A stretch of DNA of 38,441 nucleotides from SAR202 cluster bacterium bin90 (lineage in GTDB: Bacteria; Chloroflexota; Dehalococcoidia; Lucifugimonadales; JADFKI01): the NCBI GenBank assembly GCA_002238855.1, contig MPND01000035.1, positions 1-38,441 on the forward strand, read 5' to 3'. The position numbers and the translations under genes are program-made. Under the pieces are notes generated by a model. The model searched no databases. It had not been told where the DNA came from and worked only from the letters and a program-made list of their open reading frames with translations. Positions 8,479 through 17,465 of this stretch are shown one piece after another. Each line of letters begins with the position of its first letter. The stretch's first letter is position 1.

Positions 8479-10029
8479 ATGCAGCAGATGCTTATCTATG
8501 CTTCCGTTGAACTAAACAACCACCGAGACATCATAGACTCCACTTGGGAAGGCCTGTCACCTGATGACGGACGCCCGACGCCGACGATGAACGACATCGC
8601 GAATGACTTCGGCAGGGCTTACATGAATGAGGCCCGTCAGGAATCTCAGGAACTGTTCAGCAAGATGCTAGCCGTGGTGACTCCTGGCGAGGATGACGAC
8701 ATCGAAGAGGGTAGCGGCCTCCTAGCAGATCACATATTTGCAGAATTGATGGCCGATCAACAGTTTACATACATCGGTCACTGGCTCGACTTCACCACCT
8801 TCCACTGGGCAGAAAACCGATTGGCCCTCGTCAACATGGGCTGCATGGCTCACCCTGCCGCTCCACTGATTGAAGCTTGGCGTCGCCTTACTGACATCGA
8901 CCGGCGCGAAACAGGCATCATGCCCCAGTCCGTACTGCCGCTCGGCACAATAAAGGAACCACCGCCCAATTTGGCGCACCTCTGGAAGCTCGATACTCAG
9001 CCGGCACTGGGCTACGAGAGCGAAACTCTAGCCTACCTGACAGGGTTCGCCCCCGCTCCCCGATCGGCACTCGTGCCGGCACTGCCACTGTACATGTACG
9101 ACTCGGCCGGAGGCAAAAGCCTGAAGCAAGGGCGAGGCGCGCCCTTGTCGCTTAGGCTCTGGGTTGAGATGATGCTGGCTGTACCGCAGCAACGGAGGGT
9201 GTTTGGAGCTAACACCTTGACCCTGACGCTACGCGAGCTACGCGACTGGCTGTGGCCCAACGGATGGCCTAGCCGCAGGGATGCCCTTCCCCGCTTGCAG
9301 CTGGCAATGTTCCAGGCGGACCAACTGCGTATCGAAATTCCGTACGGAAAGGGCCGTACTCTGTACCGCGCGGTTTCATTCAGGGGACTGCTGCCAAACG
9401 ATGCTGGCCTGGATGATGTGATCATTGTAGACGTGCACCCTCCCGAGAGCTCCAGTTCGGGGGCACTGGTCCACAAGCCGTCCTTGCGGGCGCTCGGCGT
9501 GAAGTCAGCACTTGAATACAGGGCCGAGCTCGGGCTAGCTTACCTATGGGACAAATACGGTTCCAGAAAAGGCACGTTCGAGCAACATATGCGACCGGTG
9601 GTGAAACGCGATCCGCGTGGCTTTATGATCGACAGCGACGGGAAAGCGTTACTCGAACGGAACGGCAAGCCCAGCGCACTTAATAATCATCCCAGAGCGG
9701 TGCCAATTCTAGACGATTCCGGCAATTTGCAATACGAGCGCAATCCACGCGCTGACTGTTACCCCGTGCTTTCCAATGATGACATAGTCAGGCTATGCTT
9801 CCCCGATGACCTGCCGTCCAGCGCTTCAAAGAGTGCACATCGCCAGAGGTTGTATAACGCCAGACAGGCACTCCTGGGAATGCAGGAAGCTGGGTACTGC
9901 ATCATCGAAGAGGACCAGTACACACAGGACGGCCTGGAAGGTTGGCGAATTCTACCACCGGCGGGCTGGGGCGTTCACTACAGTTACGAACGAGCGACAC
10001 TTGAAGCATTGGTCGGCGTTAGCGGGTAA
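8479..10029 (+). CDS. Putative iteron-binding replication initiator
   Basis: The third gene of the operon, two bases after the helicase, with GGAGG upstream of ATG 8479. The 516-aa protein has no motif I can name with certainty. Its middle region (LWVEMMLAVPQQRR, then LTLTLRELRDWLWPNG, then RRDALPRLQLAMFQADQLRI) reads like a winged-helix replication-initiator core, and a second helical segment near residues 440-480 (ASKSAHRQRLYNARQALLGMQEAGY) could be another winged helix. A large iteron array begins about 130 bases after its end, and in IncQ-type replicons the third protein (RepC) binds the iterons. The assignment as initiator therefore rests mainly on context. It is much longer than RSF1010 RepC (about 280 aa). 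Confidence 0.6.
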   Translation: MQQMLIYASVELNNHRDIIDSTWEGLSPDDGRPTPTMNDIANDFGRAYMNEARQESQELFSKMLAVVTPGEDDDIEEGSGLLADHIFAELMADQQFTYIGHWLDFTTFHWAENRLALVNMGCMAHPAAPLIEAWRRLTDIDRRETGIMPQSVLPLGTIKEPPPNLAHLWKLDTQPALGYESETLAYLTGFAPAPRSALVPALPLYMYDSAGGKSLKQGRGAPLSLRLWVEMMLAVPQQRRVFGANTLTLTLRELRDWLWPNGWPSRRDALPRLQLAMFQADQLRIEIPYGKGRTLYRAVSFRGLLPNDAGLDDVIIVDVHPPESSSSGALVHKPSLRALGVKSALEYRAELGLAYLWDKYGSRKGTFEQHMRPVVKRDPRGFMIDSDGKALLERNGKPSALNNHPRAVPILDDSGNLQYERNPRADCYPVLSNDDIVRLCFPDDLPSSASKSAHRQRLYNARQALLGMQEAGYCIIEEDQYTQDGLEGWRILPPAGWGVHYSYERATLEALVGVSG

Positions 10030-10051
10030 CACGTTGACGAGGAGATATATG

Positions 10052-10088
10052 AGAAGGGACGGGCAACATGCATTGGCCCGTCTCTTCT
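10052..10088 (+). terminator. Strong hairpin terminator of the rep operon
   Basis: A 13-base stem (10052-10064 with 10076-10088; AGAAGGGACGGGC and GCCCGTCTCTTCT) with one G-U wobble, an 11-base loop and a short T-rich tail. It lies 22 bases after the initiator stop codon, separating the operon from the iteron array. Confidence 0.8.
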
Positions 10089-10155
10089 TTATGGTTATAT
10101 GGGGTTATGGGAGGATTTATCTCTGCCGTATTAGACTGCTGCAGCGCCTAACTCC

Positions 10156-10285
10156 GTTAGCACAAACGAATTATGCGTTAGTGCTCATTTCCATCTGGTT
10201 AGCGAAATACACGTAGATCGTTATTGCATAACACGTGGGACTCCGTCGGGTCATTGCGGTCCAGCGTTAGCCCATAACATGTGTT
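10156..10285 (+). repeat. Diverged iteron block with 21-22 bp phasing
   Basis: GTTAG/GTTA-led units start at 10156, 10177, 10199 and 10220, 21-22 bases apart (about two helical turns), and a further copy starts at 10266. These copies are diverged from the main-array consensus GTTAGCGCAAAACA. About 22 bp is the classical spacing of iterons in plasmid origins; it leads directly into the main array. Confidence 0.75.
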
Positions 10286-10352
10286 TCGCTGGTCACATTA
10301 GACAATTTTGTCTGCCCACAATACGATTGCCGAGGAACCGAAAGTGGAGGAT

Positions 10353-10888
10353 GTTAGCGCAAAACATGTTCCAACCTGGTTTCAATTACGGATGGCGTTA
10401 GCGCAAAACACAGTGCGTCCGGCGTCCGAGAATCGGGAGCGTTAGTGTGAAACACGCCAGTAATAGGGCTAGGGAATCGAGGTGTTAGCGCAAAACAAGG
10501 TCTCTTCGACGGGGCTGAGCGCAGATGTTAGCGCAAAACATGCTCGGATCTGATGCCCGTCGCCGATGGCGTTAGCGCAAAACACGGTGTGCCTGGCGTC
10601 TGAGAATCGGGAGCGTTAGCGCAAAACACGCTTGAAACAGGGCTGGGGAGTCGATGTGTTAGCGCAAAACAGGGTCTCTTCGACGGGGCTGAGCGCAGAT
10701 GTTAGCGCAAAACCTGCTCGGATCTGATGCCCGTCACCGATGGCGTTAGCGCAAAACACAGTTCATCCGGCGTCTGAGAACGGTGTACCTTACCCACGAC
10801 ACCTGCGAGCCATTGTCGGTCTTCTAGGGCGTTAGCGCACAACACACTTACTTCCCGTCTGGTAAGTTGAGACGTTAGCACTTAACTC
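10353..10888 (+). repeat. Main iteron array, consensus GTTAGCGCAAAACA, 43-44 bp phasing
   Basis: Same-orientation copies start at 10353, 10397, 10441, 10484, 10527, 10571, 10615, 10658, 10701, 10745, 10831 and 10874; a decayed copy fits the gap near 10789. Successive spacings are 43 or 44 bases without exception, so all sites lie on one face of the helix. Most copies are identical over 14 bases, often followed by CG or TG. The position just after a primase/helicase/initiator operon makes this the vegetative origin (oriV), with the initiator as likely binding protein. The unequal, self-similar spacers rule out a CRISPR array. Confidence 0.93.
10391..10780 (+). repeat. 174-bp higher-order repeat of four iterons
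   Basis: The word GATGGCGTTAGCG recurs at 10391, 10565 and 10739, exactly 174 bases apart. Each full unit carries four iterons and the same four spacers in order, with scattered substitutions; the third unit is partial. The array has thus grown by duplication of a four-iteron block, keeping the phase. Confidence 0.9.
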
Positions 10889-11358
10889 GATCCGGCCTTA
10901 GCCCATCAACAACGCGTCACCGTAGAGTCTTACTTTATAGGGCATGCGGCATAGGGCACGTTGCGTATTGTAGCATACGGCGACAATGTCTTTTTATCAG
11001 ACATCCCTCCGGGTCGTCTGATTCTTTCGAAACTGAGAGTTTTTTTGACCTGGCGAGGAAAATGCACATGCAAGTATTTCGTGGGCAGATCGCAATGGAC
11101 GGTTTCAAGGGTGAATTGCAAGAAGCTGGCATACTGTGACACGTCATGTTCGAGCGTGGACGAATCGAAAGCTGACAGACCTTCCGACTGCTGTGGGACG
11201 CTGAAATTCGAATACTAGCGCCAAGAGCTGTGTCACTCGACCGTCATATTCAAAGCGCGGCGGTCGCGTTGGTGTATCTGGTGGGTCAATCGTGTATGAG
11301 TTTCAGCACAGGAAGCGCCCCATAATTATTGTAATAATGCATTTAGGATTTTTCACAG
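10889..11358. other. Non-coding, locally AT-rich region after the iterons
   Basis: About 470 bases without a credible gene. It contains a seven-base stem ATCAGAC/GTCTGAT (10996-11022), a T7 run at 11041, and an AT-rich stretch at 11320-11360 with the palindrome ATTATTGTAATAAT just upstream of recombinase 2. The AT-rich part could be the origin's unwinding element or the recombinase's own site. Confidence 0.5.
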
Positions 11359-12333
11359 TTGCTCCAACGCATTGAACCGCAGACCCAAAACGGCGCTGGT
11401 ACTATGGTGCAAGTCTCGGAAGAGGCAAGGCGCCGCATTACCGAGGCGCTCGAACAGACTCTCGCTCAGACCACTCGCATCAATTACATGTCACAGTGGA
11501 GAAAGTGGGAGATGTTCGCTGGTGAACGCGGCTATCCTGTCTTTGCGGCCGACCCCGTGCACTTGGCAGACTGGATCACCCAGAGAGCCGATGATGGTCA
11601 GAAGCCCGGCACTATCCGTATGGGGTTAGCAGCTGTTGGTTCCGTTCATCGTCAGGCCAATCTTCCCAATCCTGCCGAGGACGAAGGCGTTCGAGCCACG
11701 ATGCGAGGCATCACCAGAATCGCCGGCAGAGCGCAGAAACAGGCAGCCGGACTGACCGTGGCGAGCCTGGCCGCGATTCGCGCGACGGCCTGTGTTCCTC
11801 GCACCGGTCGGGGCGGTTCCCTGGAGACCGCCGAAACCGCGGAGGCTAGGGGCCACGTGGACATCGCGCTCATCTCGCTGATGAGGGATGGCATGCTCAG
11901 ACGATCGGAAGCGGAGAGTCTGACCTGGGGAGACCTTACTGAAGAAAGCGATGGAACCGGCAGGCTGACAGTCGCTCGCTCCAAGACCGACCCGAAAGGG
12001 GAGGGTGCGGTGCTGTTCGTGTCCGCACCGACGATGGAGGCGCTCAGGGCCATAAGGCCGTCAGATGCGAGCGCCGGCGATTCGCTCTTTGGGCTCTCAG
12101 ACGACCAGATAGCGCGTCGGGTCACGGCTGCGGCGGAAGCCGCGGGCCTCGGAGGAGGATTTACCGGGCATTCCGCCCGGGTGGGGATGGCCCAGGATCT
12201 GGCGCGTGCCGGGACCGAACTGCCCGCGTTGATGACTGCGGGGAGATGGCAGTCGCCGACGATGCCCGCGAGATATACTCGCGCCGAGCAGGCTGGACGC
12301 GGAGCGATAGCGCGATTCTATGACTCGGGTTGA
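11359..12333 (+). CDS. Tyrosine recombinase (integrase/resolvase) 2
   Basis: A paralogue of the enzyme at 3728-4771, colinear over the whole catalytic domain (for example SLMRD, RRSEAE, GEGA, GHSARVGMA, LPALMTAGRW). The catalytic set is intact: Arg182, Lys209, His271-x-x-Arg274, Trp297, Tyr306. The first possible start is TTG 11359; an ATG at 11404 begins MVQVSEEARRR and may be the true start, giving about 309 residues. An AT-rich palindrome precedes the gene, as an AT-rich inverted repeat precedes recombinase 1. The two recombinases bracket the rep operon and origin, both on the plus strand. Confidence 0.88.
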   Translation: MLQRIEPQTQNGAGTMVQVSEEARRRITEALEQTLAQTTRINYMSQWRKWEMFAGERGYPVFAADPVHLADWITQRADDGQKPGTIRMGLAAVGSVHRQANLPNPAEDEGVRATMRGITRIAGRAQKQAAGLTVASLAAIRATACVPRTGRGGSLETAETAEARGHVDIALISLMRDGMLRRSEAESLTWGDLTEESDGTGRLTVARSKTDPKGEGAVLFVSAPTMEALRAIRPSDASAGDSLFGLSDDQIARRVTAAAEAAGLGGGFTGHSARVGMAQDLARAGTELPALMTAGRWQSPTMPARYTRAEQAGRGAIARFYDSG

Positions 12334-12872
12334 ATGGACGCTCTCGTCCTATGACACAGATCACAGGATGTTCTCAGATCGGCTAAAGGGATCCGAAAGC
12401 CAGGTCTAGAACACTCGGGAGAGTTCTTGAGGCTTGCTAACGCGATGCTTCCGACCATCCGCCCACTGTCGCGCTATGCCTCTTGACTCGAAAGGCATGT
12501 TGACTCCATATGCTGTAATGAACAGCAGTTTGTCGACCCCGTCGCCGGTAGAGATTTCATCGCCTACTGTGTCTGTGCCGTCGATCACGGACTTTGCTCA
12601 GGCCGCAATGGGAGACCGAACAGTGTCGGCACAGGGTGTACGGCCTGTAATTCGGTAGGGAACGGAGCTGGTTCGCGAATGCCGGTGTCCTCCATAGGAG
12701 CGCTCGGTCTGTCTCATACGATGACTTTGCGTTCAATATGCAGACTTTCAAGAGAGTAGAAACTGTATTTGGAGGTGACACGGTGCCCAGTCAGCCCACA
12801 TCAGGCGCTTTGCCCAGCCCGTCGGCTCGTAATGATGTTATCGCGTATACTGTGCCCTGACGAGTCTGGGTA
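12334..12872. other. Non-coding region before the HSP90-like gene
   Basis: About 540 bases with no gene I can support. A 60-codon minus-strand frame at 12406-12588 (containing GDEISTGDGVDKLLF) reads somewhat protein-like but has no ribosome-binding site or recognised domain and is preceded by in-frame stops; it may be a remnant. A weak GGACG/CGTCC stem at 12336-12349 follows recombinase 2. Confidence 0.4.
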
Positions 12873-15800
12873 ATGTTGATGACGCCAACAATTGAAGGGA
12901 CGACTTGCGCGATGCTGGATACTGCAGCCAATGACCAAAATGGAATAGCGTTTGCGGAGGACGCCGCAAGGAACCTATTCGACAATGGACATTCTAGCTC
13001 GGCACCCACCTACGAGCCGCAGCATCGCGAAGAGGCTGATGCCGCGGTCCGGCAACTTGCCAGGTCTTTCGATGAGCTGCCGGGCACCATAGCCCGCGTG
13101 CTGGATGCCGCCCGTGACACCGGTGAGCTGCTGTCTGACGACCGTTTCCAGGGACTCGCCGAGATCGTACAAAATGCAGACGACGCAGAGGCGACCATCA
13201 TCCGCGTTCGCTTAAGGCCGGAGGATCTTCTGGTAAGCCACAATGGCAAGCCTGTCCTTCTTCACCACGTCCTGGGGCTGGCAACGCCGTGGCTCAGTAC
13301 CAAGGGGGATAGTGCTGTCACAATTGGTAGGTTCGGAATCGGACTTATGACCCTCCGTTCCTTGTCGGATACAATCGACGTCCAATGCTATCCCTATCAC
13401 ATCAGGCTTGGCCAGCCCACACTGTCTCCCATCGCCCCGCTGTCCCTTCCAGCAGAATTCCAGCAACCGGGCTGGACCACGTTCCGCATTCCACTTGCGA
13501 AAGGAACCGTCAGCGTTGAGGACATATTGGAGTGGTTCGACAGATGGGACGATTCCGCACTCCTGTTTCTGAGCCACGTTTCGCGTGTGGAACTGCTTTC
13601 ATCCGACGGCGAACTGCTTCGCTTGCTCACATTGGGGCGCACTGACGAAGGCCAAGTACGTTTTGAGCGGGACGACGGGTTCTATGCAGTGAACCGTTCT
13701 CATGCCGAGGCACCTGACGGCCGCTCCTGGGCCGTGTACAGTACAGAGGCACCGAGTCCGCTAGGTGTTCGTAGGGCGCGCAAGGCGACGGGGCCTACAA
13801 CTCCTATCAGTGTGGCCCTTCCGCTCAGCCCCGTCCAATCAGGGGCAATCTATGCAGGGCTTCCGGTAACTCGCTCCCGGGCGGCCCTGTTCACCAGCGC
13901 CCAATTCGATCCACTGGCGAGCCGCCGTGGATTTGCCGACAACGAATGGAACAGGGCGTTAGTTGCGCTTGTGGCCGAGATGTGGGGGCATGCCGTGTTG
14001 GACCTCTTCACTCGTGACCCCAGCTTGGCTTGGTACACCATACCGATTGAAGAGACCATGGAAGGCAAGGCCGCAGGGCCCATAACTCAAGCCATTGAGG
14101 AGACAATCACAGAGCGTGCAAAACGTTGGGTGGCATCCCGTCTGGCGTTTCCGGTGCCGGGTCAGACTGCCGTTAGCCTATCAAATCTGGCGGTGGAGGC
14201 GGAGCCGCTCGACGGCATTCTGACCGATGCCGAAACGGCCACTTTGGCACAACTGCCGGCGGCGCTTCCTCGTCAAGTTAGAGATTCCAGCGGATTGTGG
14301 AGAAAGTTGCTGGACGACTGGCGGCAGGCCGGTGTGGATCTTCCAGAGCCAGTCAGCGTTTCGCAGGCACTCGATCTCATATCGGACGGTGTTGATCCTA
14401 TCGAACGTTCGATCGCTCTAACCGCCATTGCCCTGGACGAAGGCTTAAGCGAACGCCTGAAATCGCTGCCCTGCATCATCTCCGTCGAGGGGCGGCGTTT
14501 GAAACCACCTTCGGGCGATTCGCCGCTTGCCATCTCTGTGAACGCCACGCCGCTTGCCTTGCAGTTAGGTATTGTCACCATCCTGCATGGCTCCTACAGG
14601 GAGGATAATATATCAGCCGGCACTGTCCTTGAGTGGCTTGAGGCGTGTGGGGCGCTCATTGACGGCACAGATGATATTGAGGTGGTGAATCGTTTGGCGG
14701 CCGCAGGTCGAGCGGGTGAGCGGCTCGAAGAGCCTCTTACCGACGAACAGCTGGCGGCACTGCGGGACACTTTCGAGCTGATGAACCCTGGCGCTCGAAG
14801 TGAAGTGGGCCCCGATGTAGGACGTGCGATATCGTTGGAGTGCTATTCATACGAGGGTAAAACAGTAAGGACGGTGAATGCCAGTCCACATGTGGCATAC
14901 CTGCCTCGGAGAATTGACCGGGAACCCGACAGCTTCGCTGTTTCAGCTGAGCGAACGCCTGGACTCAAATGGATAAGCGATAGGTATGCTGAACTTCTCA
15001 GGTCCCCCACAGGGAGGCGAGGAGTTGGTGCGCAACGATTCCTGAGACTGCTTGGCGCGAACACGTCGCCCATTTTACGGGAGCATCCGGACTTGAAAAA
15101 GCGCTTCGCGGATCCTCGCAGGGGTCTGCCGAGCGGATTTGATGGTGCCGCAGTTGACCGCACCGTCGAGATGACCAAATATGGCGCCACATACACGCTT
15201 CGGGACTACGACAGCCCCGACCTACGGGCCGTAGCGGAAGACATCGCCCGCGAGCGACTGAAGAGAACCCGGCGGAAGCGAGCGGGTGCGCTCATCGCGA
15301 CACTGGGTAGAGCGTGGGAACGTGCCCTGAGTGATTTCGCTAGTGTGGACTCTGCATTTGACCAGTACTATTGGCAGCTGAAGGGTCAGATGCGCGCTTA
15401 CTGGCTTTGGGAAGTCGGTGATGTCGCATGGCTTGATGACGAGAGTGGTGCCGCCCGCCGTCCAATCGAGCTTCGTGTCCGCACTCCTGGCAATGTCGCC
15501 ATTTACGGCGACGATTCTTCCGATTTTCTTCATAAGGAACTCTATCAGCCCAATCGCAGAGTGGTACTGAGGGAAATCGGGGTTTCGAGTGATCCTAGCC
15601 GGTCGGAACTGGTAGATCGACTTAAGCAGCTCCGGAATGAGTCTCTTGCTGGTGAGGATGGCTATCTGTCCAGCAGTCTGCATCGCGAGGCTGCAATCGT
15701 GTATAAGGCTCTAGCTCTTGATCTGGACATGCCACTTAGGTCGGAGCTCAGCATTCCGCAGCTGCGTTCCGAGTTCGAGAGTGGGAAGGGGCTAGTGCTC

Positions 15801-17465
15801 ACGGATAAGGGCTGGCTTCCGCCAAGAAGCGTTCTAGCAGGCGATCCAATCTTCGGCGATCTGGCAGCGTTCGCCCCTGTAGTTGCGGGCACTGACAGGC
15901 TTTGGCAGTTGCTGAATATGAGAGAACCCACGGCTGAGGACTGCCTTAAGGTGCTTCAGAGCATCGCTCGTAAGGGGAATTGTCCCGAGGGCTCTGATGC
16001 CACGGTCTTGCTGGAGACTATGCGTGCCTTGACAGCTCACTATTCAAGTGATGACGGTCCCAAGCTCGACAGGCGTCGACTTGTCCGGCTGGCATTGTGG
16101 ACAAGTCAAGGCTGGATTAAGGAACGTCCCGCATTTGCGACGAGCGATCCCACACTGGCGAGGGGCCTGAGGGCTCAGATCCCCCTTTGGGAGCCTGGAG
16201 GCGAGATCGAACAGTTTCATTCTGTCTTACGTCCGCTGCGCATCGAGGAAATCCAGGCCTCAGATGCCTCGGTGATGGACTCTTCCGAAGTTTGGGAAGA
16301 CAGCGATGCCACGGCTCTCTTCCGGGCCGCAGTAGGCCTGCTCCGCGAGGACTTGGCGCGCAACGAGCCGGGGCTAGCTGCGAGTATCAAGGTGTCGTGG
16401 GATGAACTGGAGGAATTCGAGGTGTCAGTTCACCCGTCCCTCTCTCTTCGCGTTCGGACCCGTTACAGGGGACAGGAAAAGGACTACATCAGTCAGGCTG
16501 AGGCGAAATTGGATACCGATCAGGGCAGGATGTTCGTCAGACATCCGCTTGCCCTCGCGCGCGTGGACTCAGGTGGCCGTGCACTTGCCGAGGTGTTTGA
16601 TGGAAATTCGCGTCGGTTGGCTCACGCCTGGCGTGCGGCGTGCGACAAAGCTGAGGACGGTCTGGAAGCTCAGAGAATCGTTCTCGCTAAGCAGCGTGCC
16701 GACCAATTAAAGGAGCAGAAAGAGAAGGAACTGGAGGCGCGTGTCACCGAGTTCCAGAAACTGACCGCAGGAAAGAGGCGTTCGTCGGCAGGCTCAAAGA
16801 CCGTGTCATCTTCCGCGGTAAATGGGCGCGTTTCCAAAGGTGGCCCAAAAGCGTCGGACCTAGGGCCGCCGCGGACCCTTGTAGATCCGAACTCCCTCAC
16901 AATCGTCGACAGACGTGGCCGGATTACCGAAGGGAAGAAGGCCGCAGAGCCACGCAGTAGTCGAGGTGCCGAACTCGTCGAGCCACAGCGAGTATCGAAC
17001 CCGCCCCGGAATAGGAGAACAATCCCGGGGTATTCGGCTCTGGACCGGGAAAATGTTGGGTGGGAACTCCTCAGGAGAATAGTCAGCAGAGACGATAACA
17101 AATTATTTGATACCCGCACTCAAAGGGGCGTTGGAGCGGACGCAGTTGACAGTATGGATTTGAGCTATGAGTTGAAGGTCAGTGCGGGCGCTGAACCCGA
17201 TCAGGTGACATTGACGCGCGCCGAAGTTCAGCGAGCACAAAGCAAGGATGACTTCATTCTCGTGGTGGTCTCGGGAATCGAAGGCACTGACGCACATCCG
17301 AAAGTCCGTGTTTTTATGGATCCGCTGAAACAACTGAGCCCGACACACAACGGGTCAGTAACTCTCTCGGGAATACACGCTGCTGACAGCCTTGTGTACG
17401 AATTTGAGCCCGTTGTCGAAGGAACCGTTGACACAAGGGTGCAAGACTCCGTGGAATCTGCTTAA
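12873..17465 (+). CDS. Sacsin/HSP90-like ATPase with C-terminal DUF3883 (NO VEIN) domain
   Basis: A 1530-aa multidomain protein. Near residues 84-160 there is a GHKL-type ATPase of the sacsin group: the N-box motif EIVQNADDA, then HNG in place of the usual D-x-G, then GRFGIGL. A long middle region (about 200-1270) has no motif I recognise. A charged probable coiled coil (about 1285-1320, KQRADQLKEQKEKELEAR) leads into a Ser/Arg-rich linker, and the C-terminus (about 1395-1500) resembles DUF3883/NOV: NVGWELLRR, then GVGADAVDS and SYELKVSA, whose E-x-K recalls PD-(D/E)XK nucleases. Large ATPase-DUF3883 proteins are often found among predicted anti-phage genes; a defence role is inferred. ATG 12873 is used; no strong ribosome-binding site is visible. 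Confidence 0.82.
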   Translation: MLMTPTIEGTTCAMLDTAANDQNGIAFAEDAARNLFDNGHSSSAPTYEPQHREEADAAVRQLARSFDELPGTIARVLDAARDTGELLSDDRFQGLAEIVQNADDAEATIIRVRLRPEDLLVSHNGKPVLLHHVLGLATPWLSTKGDSAVTIGRFGIGLMTLRSLSDTIDVQCYPYHIRLGQPTLSPIAPLSLPAEFQQPGWTTFRIPLAKGTVSVEDILEWFDRWDDSALLFLSHVSRVELLSSDGELLRLLTLGRTDEGQVRFERDDGFYAVNRSHAEAPDGRSWAVYSTEAPSPLGVRRARKATGPTTPISVALPLSPVQSGAIYAGLPVTRSRAALFTSAQFDPLASRRGFADNEWNRALVALVAEMWGHAVLDLFTRDPSLAWYTIPIEETMEGKAAGPITQAIEETITERAKRWVASRLAFPVPGQTAVSLSNLAVEAEPLDGILTDAETATLAQLPAALPRQVRDSSGLWRKLLDDWRQAGVDLPEPVSVSQALDLISDGVDPIERSIALTAIALDEGLSERLKSLPCIISVEGRRLKPPSGDSPLAISVNATPLALQLGIVTILHGSYREDNISAGTVLEWLEACGALIDGTDDIEVVNRLAAAGRAGERLEEPLTDEQLAALRDTFELMNPGARSEVGPDVGRAISLECYSYEGKTVRTVNASPHVAYLPRRIDREPDSFAVSAERTPGLKWISDRYAELLRSPTGRRGVGAQRFLRLLGANTSPILREHPDLKKRFADPRRGLPSGFDGAAVDRTVEMTKYGATYTLRDYDSPDLRAVAEDIARERLKRTRRKRAGALIATLGRAWERALSDFASVDSAFDQYYWQLKGQMRAYWLWEVGDVAWLDDESGAARRPIELRVRTPGNVAIYGDDSSDFLHKELYQPNRRVVLREIGVSSDPSRSELVDRLKQLRNESLAGEDGYLSSSLHREAAIVYKALALDLDMPLRSELSIPQLRSEFESGKGLVLTDKGWLPPRSVLAGDPIFGDLAAFAPVVAGTDRLWQLLNMREPTAEDCLKVLQSIARKGNCPEGSDATVLLETMRALTAHYSSDDGPKLDRRRLVRLALWTSQGWIKERPAFATSDPTLARGLRAQIPLWEPGGEIEQFHSVLRPLRIEEIQASDASVMDSSEVWEDSDATALFRAAVGLLREDLARNEPGLAASIKVSWDELEEFEVSVHPSLSLRVRTRYRGQEKDYISQAEAKLDTDQGRMFVRHPLALARVDSGGRALAEVFDGNSRRLAHAWRAACDKAEDGLEAQRIVLAKQRADQLKEQKEKELEARVTEFQKLTAGKRRSSAGSKTVSSSAVNGRVSKGGPKASDLGPPRTLVDPNSLTIVDRRGRITEGKKAAEPRSSRGAELVEPQRVSNPPRNRRTIPGYSALDRENVGWELLRRIVSRDDNKLFDTRTQRGVGADAVDSMDLSYELKVSAGAEPDQVTLTRAEVQRAQSKDDFILVVVSGIEGTDAHPKVRVFMDPLKQLSPTHNGSVTLSGIHAADSLVYEFEPVVEGTVDTRVQDSVESA

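Noticed and set aside
10049-10216. A 55-codon hydrophobic frame with a GAGGAG site after the initiator gene
   Set aside because: It runs through the terminator hairpin and the first iterons; the ribosome-binding site is probably chance.
10353-10888. CRISPR-like regular repeat array
   Set aside because: The repeats are only 14-18 bases, the spacers recur in a 174-bp pattern, no cas genes are near, and the array follows a replication operon; iterons explain it better.
10961-11218. An 85-codon Cys-containing frame between the iterons and recombinase 2
   Set aside because: It starts with TTG, has no ribosome-binding site, and overlaps antisense frames of similar quality; probably chance.
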